A stretch of DNA of 34,693 bases. It comes from Acidobacteriaceae bacterium (GTDB lineage Bacteria; Acidobacteriota; Terriglobia; Terriglobales; Acidobacteriaceae). Positions within the stretch are counted from its first letter, which is position 1, and every line of letters begins with the position of its first letter. Under the pieces are notes generated by a model, which saw only the letters and a program-made list of their open reading frames with translations, was not told the DNA's origin and searched no databases. Of the stretch, positions 32,621-34,693 are shown piece by piece. The position numbers and the translations under genes are program-made. The DNA is taken from NCBI GenBank assembly GCA_003134435.1, contig PLBE01000171.1, positions 1 to 34,693 of the forward strand, given 5' to 3'.

Positions 32621-32626
32621 TACAAT
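32621..32626 (+). promoter_or_regulatory. Possible -10 box TACAAT before the bactofilin gene
   Basis: TTTACAAT about 50 bp before the ATG. No -35 match at 16-18 bp. Weak. Confidence 0.2.
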
Positions 32627-32676
32627 CGGTTCATTCGCGGCGAACAGAGCGCGGAATCAAAAGGGAGGGCTAAGGC

Positions 32677-33042
32677 ATGGATGCTCCACAAACCGGAGAG
32701 GGCGCGCACATCGGCAAGTCGGTCGTGATCAAGGGAGAACTCTCGGGTTCCGAAGACTTGTACGTGGACGGCAACGTGGAAGGAAAGATTGAGCTGCGCA
32801 ATCACAGCCTGACCGTAGGCCCCAACGGGAACGTCAAGGCCGACGTTACCGCCAAAGCAGTTGTGATTCAGGGGAAGTTGGCGGGCACGGTGAACGCCAC
32901 CGAACGCGTGGATTTGCGCAAATCGGCGGTCGTCAATGGGGACGTCACTACGCAACGCATCGCCATTGAGGAGGGAGCGTTCCTTAAAGGCAAGGTTGAA
33001 GTTCAGAAAGAAGCGGGAAAAGCGGGGGTCGCGTCTTCGTAG
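32677..33042 (+). CDS. Bactofilin
   Basis: 121 residues with a right-handed beta-helix of short repeats: AHIGKSVVIKGELSGSEDLYVDGNVEGKIEL, LTVGPNGNVKADVTAKAVVIQGKLAGTVNATE, VDLRKSAVVNGDVTTQRIAIEEGAFLKGKVE. This is the DUF583/bactofilin core, flanked by short disordered tails. Bactofilins self-assemble into filaments used in cell shape, stalk and surface placement. GGGAGG upstream of the ATG is a good ribosome site. The next gene, 48 bp away, is a methyltransferase-like protein, which may be cotranscribed. Confidence 0.95.
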   Translation: MDAPQTGEGAHIGKSVVIKGELSGSEDLYVDGNVEGKIELRNHSLTVGPNGNVKADVTAKAVVIQGKLAGTVNATERVDLRKSAVVNGDVTTQRIAIEEGAFLKGKVEVQKEAGKAGVASS

Positions 33043-33090
33043 CAAGGCTAATGAGGGTGTACTACGCCCCCGAAGCATTCCTCTTTATCG

Positions 33091-33783
33091 ATGGCCACTG
33101 TTTCTGACAACGTAATGAAATTCTTTCGGAGCTCATCGCACCCGGCTGCGGATTCCGCAGTCCCGCAGAAGCTGAGCCGCCGGTCGAGCGGCATGGGGGA
33201 GATTTCACGCCTGCTGAATTCGCAGGAAGGCCTGTGCATCCTCGATATGGGCGCAACCTCGGCCAGCAATATCCGCTTCTTTACCGGGAAAGGGCACAAG
33301 AACTACAGTGAAGATTTGCTGCGTTCGTCGCTCGATCCCGCGCTCCGTAGTCAGGACGGTGCGGGAAATTCCGTTGTCGACAGCAAGAAGTTTCTGCAAG
33401 AGAATCTGGTCTACCCGAACGCCCAGTTCGACATTGTGCTCTGCTGGAATTTGCCGGATTATCTGGAGGAGAGTCTGGTGAAGCCAACCATCGATCGCCT
33501 CTGGTCAATGATGAAGCCGGGAGGTTACCTGCTGGCGTTTTTTCACACCCGCGAGGCGGGCCCGGATTCCACCTGCTATCGCTATCACGTCACCGACAAA
33601 GATATGCTGGAGATGCAGGAAGTGAAGTTCGCCCTACCGGGCCATCCCGCGTCCGAAAAGCAATCCCCACGGTTGCAGCGCGTGTTCAACAACCGGCATA
33701 TCGAAAACCTTTTCCGGGACTTCTCTTCCATCAAGTTTTTCCTGACCCGCGATGCCATACGGGAAGTGCTGGTTGTGCGCTAG
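33091..33783 (+). CDS. SAM-dependent methyltransferase-like protein
   Basis: 230 residues. A class I fold is suggested by motif I (CILDMGATSASNIRFFTG), a motif IV-like strand (FDIVLCWNLPDYL) and a post-motif strand after a helix (LWSMMKPGGYLLAFFH). The motif I differs from the usual ExGxGxG (DMGATSASN), so cofactor binding may be altered; the protein could be inactive or specialised. The N-terminus is short and basic. Target unknown. It lies just downstream of the bactofilin gene; a link to envelope shape is only inference. Confidence 0.75.
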   Translation: MATVSDNVMKFFRSSSHPAADSAVPQKLSRRSSGMGEISRLLNSQEGLCILDMGATSASNIRFFTGKGHKNYSEDLLRSSLDPALRSQDGAGNSVVDSKKFLQENLVYPNAQFDIVLCWNLPDYLEESLVKPTIDRLWSMMKPGGYLLAFFHTREAGPDSTCYRYHVTDKDMLEMQEVKFALPGHPASEKQSPRLQRVFNNRHIENLFRDFSSIKFFLTRDAIREVLVVR

Positions 33784-33820
33784 TCCAATTTTCTGAGAGA
33801 GCGCCCGGCGCCCCATCGCA

Positions 33821-34036
33821 TCACTTACTGCAGGCCGGGCATATCTTCGCATGAGCCAGACGGGCTTTGTGAGCCTGCTGATACTCCTCCATCTCTTCTT
33901 TCTGATGCTTCCGCTTGGCCTTTTCCGAAAGCTTCGGCTTGACTTCATTGCGATAGAGAAATGAAGTCCAAGCCGCGTGGGCGCGGGTTTCGCGTTCTTT
34001 CAACTTCCTGTAAATTGTGCATTCCGACTCAGCCAT
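33821..34036 (-). CDS. Small basic protein with a C-terminal CxxC
   Basis: 71 residues, unknown. Highly charged helix (RKLKERETRAH, KPKLSEKAKRKHQKEEMEEYQQAHKARL) ending in HAKICPACSK, a single CxxC. Composition resembles nucleic-acid or ribosome-associated small proteins. The ATG is ATGGCTGAG at 34036. No close ribosome site was seen. Its reading frame is clean and not overlapped by another gene, so it is more likely real than chance. Confidence 0.55.
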   Translation of the reverse strand: MAESECTIYRKLKERETRAHAAWTSFLYRNEVKPKLSEKAKRKHQKEEMEEYQQAHKARLAHAKICPACSK

Positions 34037-34158
34037 AGATGCGATTCACGGACAAGGATCTGACCATCAAGTTAACTCACAATGGGCCATTTGGGATAGC
34101 TGGTGAAAATGGGGCTCGGGCTTTTCCTGTTCTCCGCCATCTCTTGATAGTATGTAGA

Positions 34159-34263
34159 GTCAGGCATCGGTTCCGCGCGACGTTTTCCCGCCAACCCCGC
34201 CAGGTCCGGAAGGAAGCAACGGTAACGGGCTCTTTCGTGTGCAGTGGACCTCCGGTGCCTGAC
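34159..34263 (+). ncRNA. ffs: Signal recognition particle RNA (4.5S/SRP small type)
   Basis: The conserved tip is exact: CAGGTCCGGAAGGAAGCAAC at 34201-34220, the Ffh-binding hairpin. The ends pair over 12 bp: GTCAGGCATCGG (34159-34170) with CCGGTGCCTGAC (34252-34263), one G-T wobble. Length of about 105 nt suits the bacterial short SRP RNA. A T-rich tail (TTTTGCTTTT) follows and may end transcription. Start and end are set by the closing stem. Confidence 0.95.
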
Positions 34264-34275
34264 TTTTGCTTTTGT
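34264..34275 (+). terminator. Probable T-tract terminator of the SRP RNA
   Basis: TTTTGCTTTTG directly after the closing helix of the SRP RNA. The RNA's own 3' stem would serve as the terminator hairpin. Confidence 0.4.
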
Positions 34276-34311
34276 TCCCCGGGGAGTCAGTGTGGCTCGC
34301 CACCTTTCATC

Positions 34312-34693
34312 ATGACCAAACGTCTCTACTACGACAGTTCTGAACTTTACGAATTCGATTCGGTGATCGAGGAGGTTACCCCGCCTGCGGACGGGCGATC
34401 GCGTCCCGCACTGACACTTCGCGAGACGGCGTTTTATCCCACCAGCGGCGGTCAGGTCCACGACACCGGGTGGCTGACGCTAGACAGTGGTGGTCCGGCG
34501 AAAGAGCGCCTGCGCGTGGCAGAGGTTGCGGATGCCGAAGACGGCCGGGTGGTTCACTATTTGGAGGCGCCGGCAAAATTGCCGCCAAAAGGCACCGCTG
34601 TTCACGGCAGCATCGATCCCGAACGCCGCCGCGATCACATGCAGCAGCACACTGGGCAGCATGTTCTGTCGGCCGCTTTCATCGAGCTTTATC
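34312..34693 (+). CDS. Alanyl-tRNA editing protein, AlaX-like (3' partial)
   Basis: The first 127 residues of a protein cut by the window end. It matches the second additional domain and upstream barrel of AlaRS: LTLRETAFYPTSGGQVHDTGWL, then VVHYLEA, and the zinc-binding RRRDHMQQHTGQHVLSAAF with His at about 113 and 117. This domain cleaves Ser or Gly from mischarged tRNA-Ala. The start lacks the catalytic class II AlaRS domain, so it is a free editing protein (AlaX or a DHHA1-containing relative). It lies 48 bp after the SRP RNA. ATG at 34312. Confidence 0.9.
   Translation, partial: MTKRLYYDSSELYEFDSVIEEVTPPADGRSRPALTLRETAFYPTSGGQVHDTGWLTLDSGGPAKERLRVAEVADAEDGRVVHYLEAPAKLPPKGTAVHGSIDPERRRDHMQQHTGQHVLSAAFIELY

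Noticed and set aside
1-34693. CRISPR arrays, tRNAs, insertion sequences, phage genes
   Set aside because: No regularly spaced repeats, no tRNA-type TTC arms in cloverleaf context, and no transposase or integrase motifs were seen on either strand.

Overview
The window is GC-rich, gene-dense bacterial DNA that most resembles the Acidobacteriota (Terriglobia; Koribacter/Sulfotelmatobacter-like soil lineages). This placement is inferred from gene types: a PknB-type kinase fused to a secreted beta-propeller, carboxypeptidase-regulatory-like secreted proteins, a GAF-TonB_C protein, and many exported proteins of unknown function. It was not tested by a search. I see no phage, integrase, transposase, CRISPR array or tRNA. 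Both window edges cut a gene.

Layout. 1-4.5 kb: the end of a FAD-dependent protoporphyrinogen/coproporphyrinogen oxidase, a Met/His-rich exported protein, an exported M20 amidohydrolase and an EamA transporter. 4.5-7.8 kb: an exported unknown protein divergent from a CHAD-HD fusion, then a PD-(D/E)XK-like protein. 7.8-11.6 kb: a structured non-coding stretch, a large secreted propeller-like protein (minus), a long stretch with no gene, and recR (minus). 11.9-16 kb: a GAF-TM-TonB_C protein, and a PAS-PAS-kinase-receiver hybrid histidine kinase (minus) divergent from a small dimeric alpha/beta-barrel protein; the control regions contain CRP/FNR-like sites. 16.1-23.7 kb: seven genes in one direction, made up of two paralogous membrane-anchored TPR proteins, the kinase-propeller, two paralogous small secreted proteins, a STAS protein and an ABC exporter.

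23.7-27.1 kb: a TetR regulator and an aldo/keto reductase (minus) divergent from a small four-helix membrane protein, with two near-identical palindromic operators between them; then pncB (minus), tail to tail with the membrane gene. 27.2-31.5 kb: a small membrane protein, a CxxC/coiled-coil protein, a glycerophosphodiesterase, mazG, a GNAT-like acyltransferase coupled to mazG by a 4-bp overlap, and a MenC/N-succinylamino acid racemase-type enzyme. 31.5-34.7 kb: an exported unknown protein (minus), a bactofilin, a SAM-methyltransferase-like protein, a small basic protein (minus), the SRP RNA gene and the start of an AlaX-type tRNA-editing protein.

The strongest functional stories are three: the TetR module with its two operators; the acyltransferase plus racemase pair, which matches the known D-to-L amino-acid N-succinyl pathway; and the CHAD-HD fusion, which looks like a polyphosphate-binding module joined to the regulatory HD domain of Ppx/GppA without the catalytic domain. 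Nothing here is proof of a wholly new system. The best candidates for under-described biology are the CHAD-HD fusion, the GAF-TM-TonB_C protein, and the kinase cluster with its two tandem paralogue pairs.
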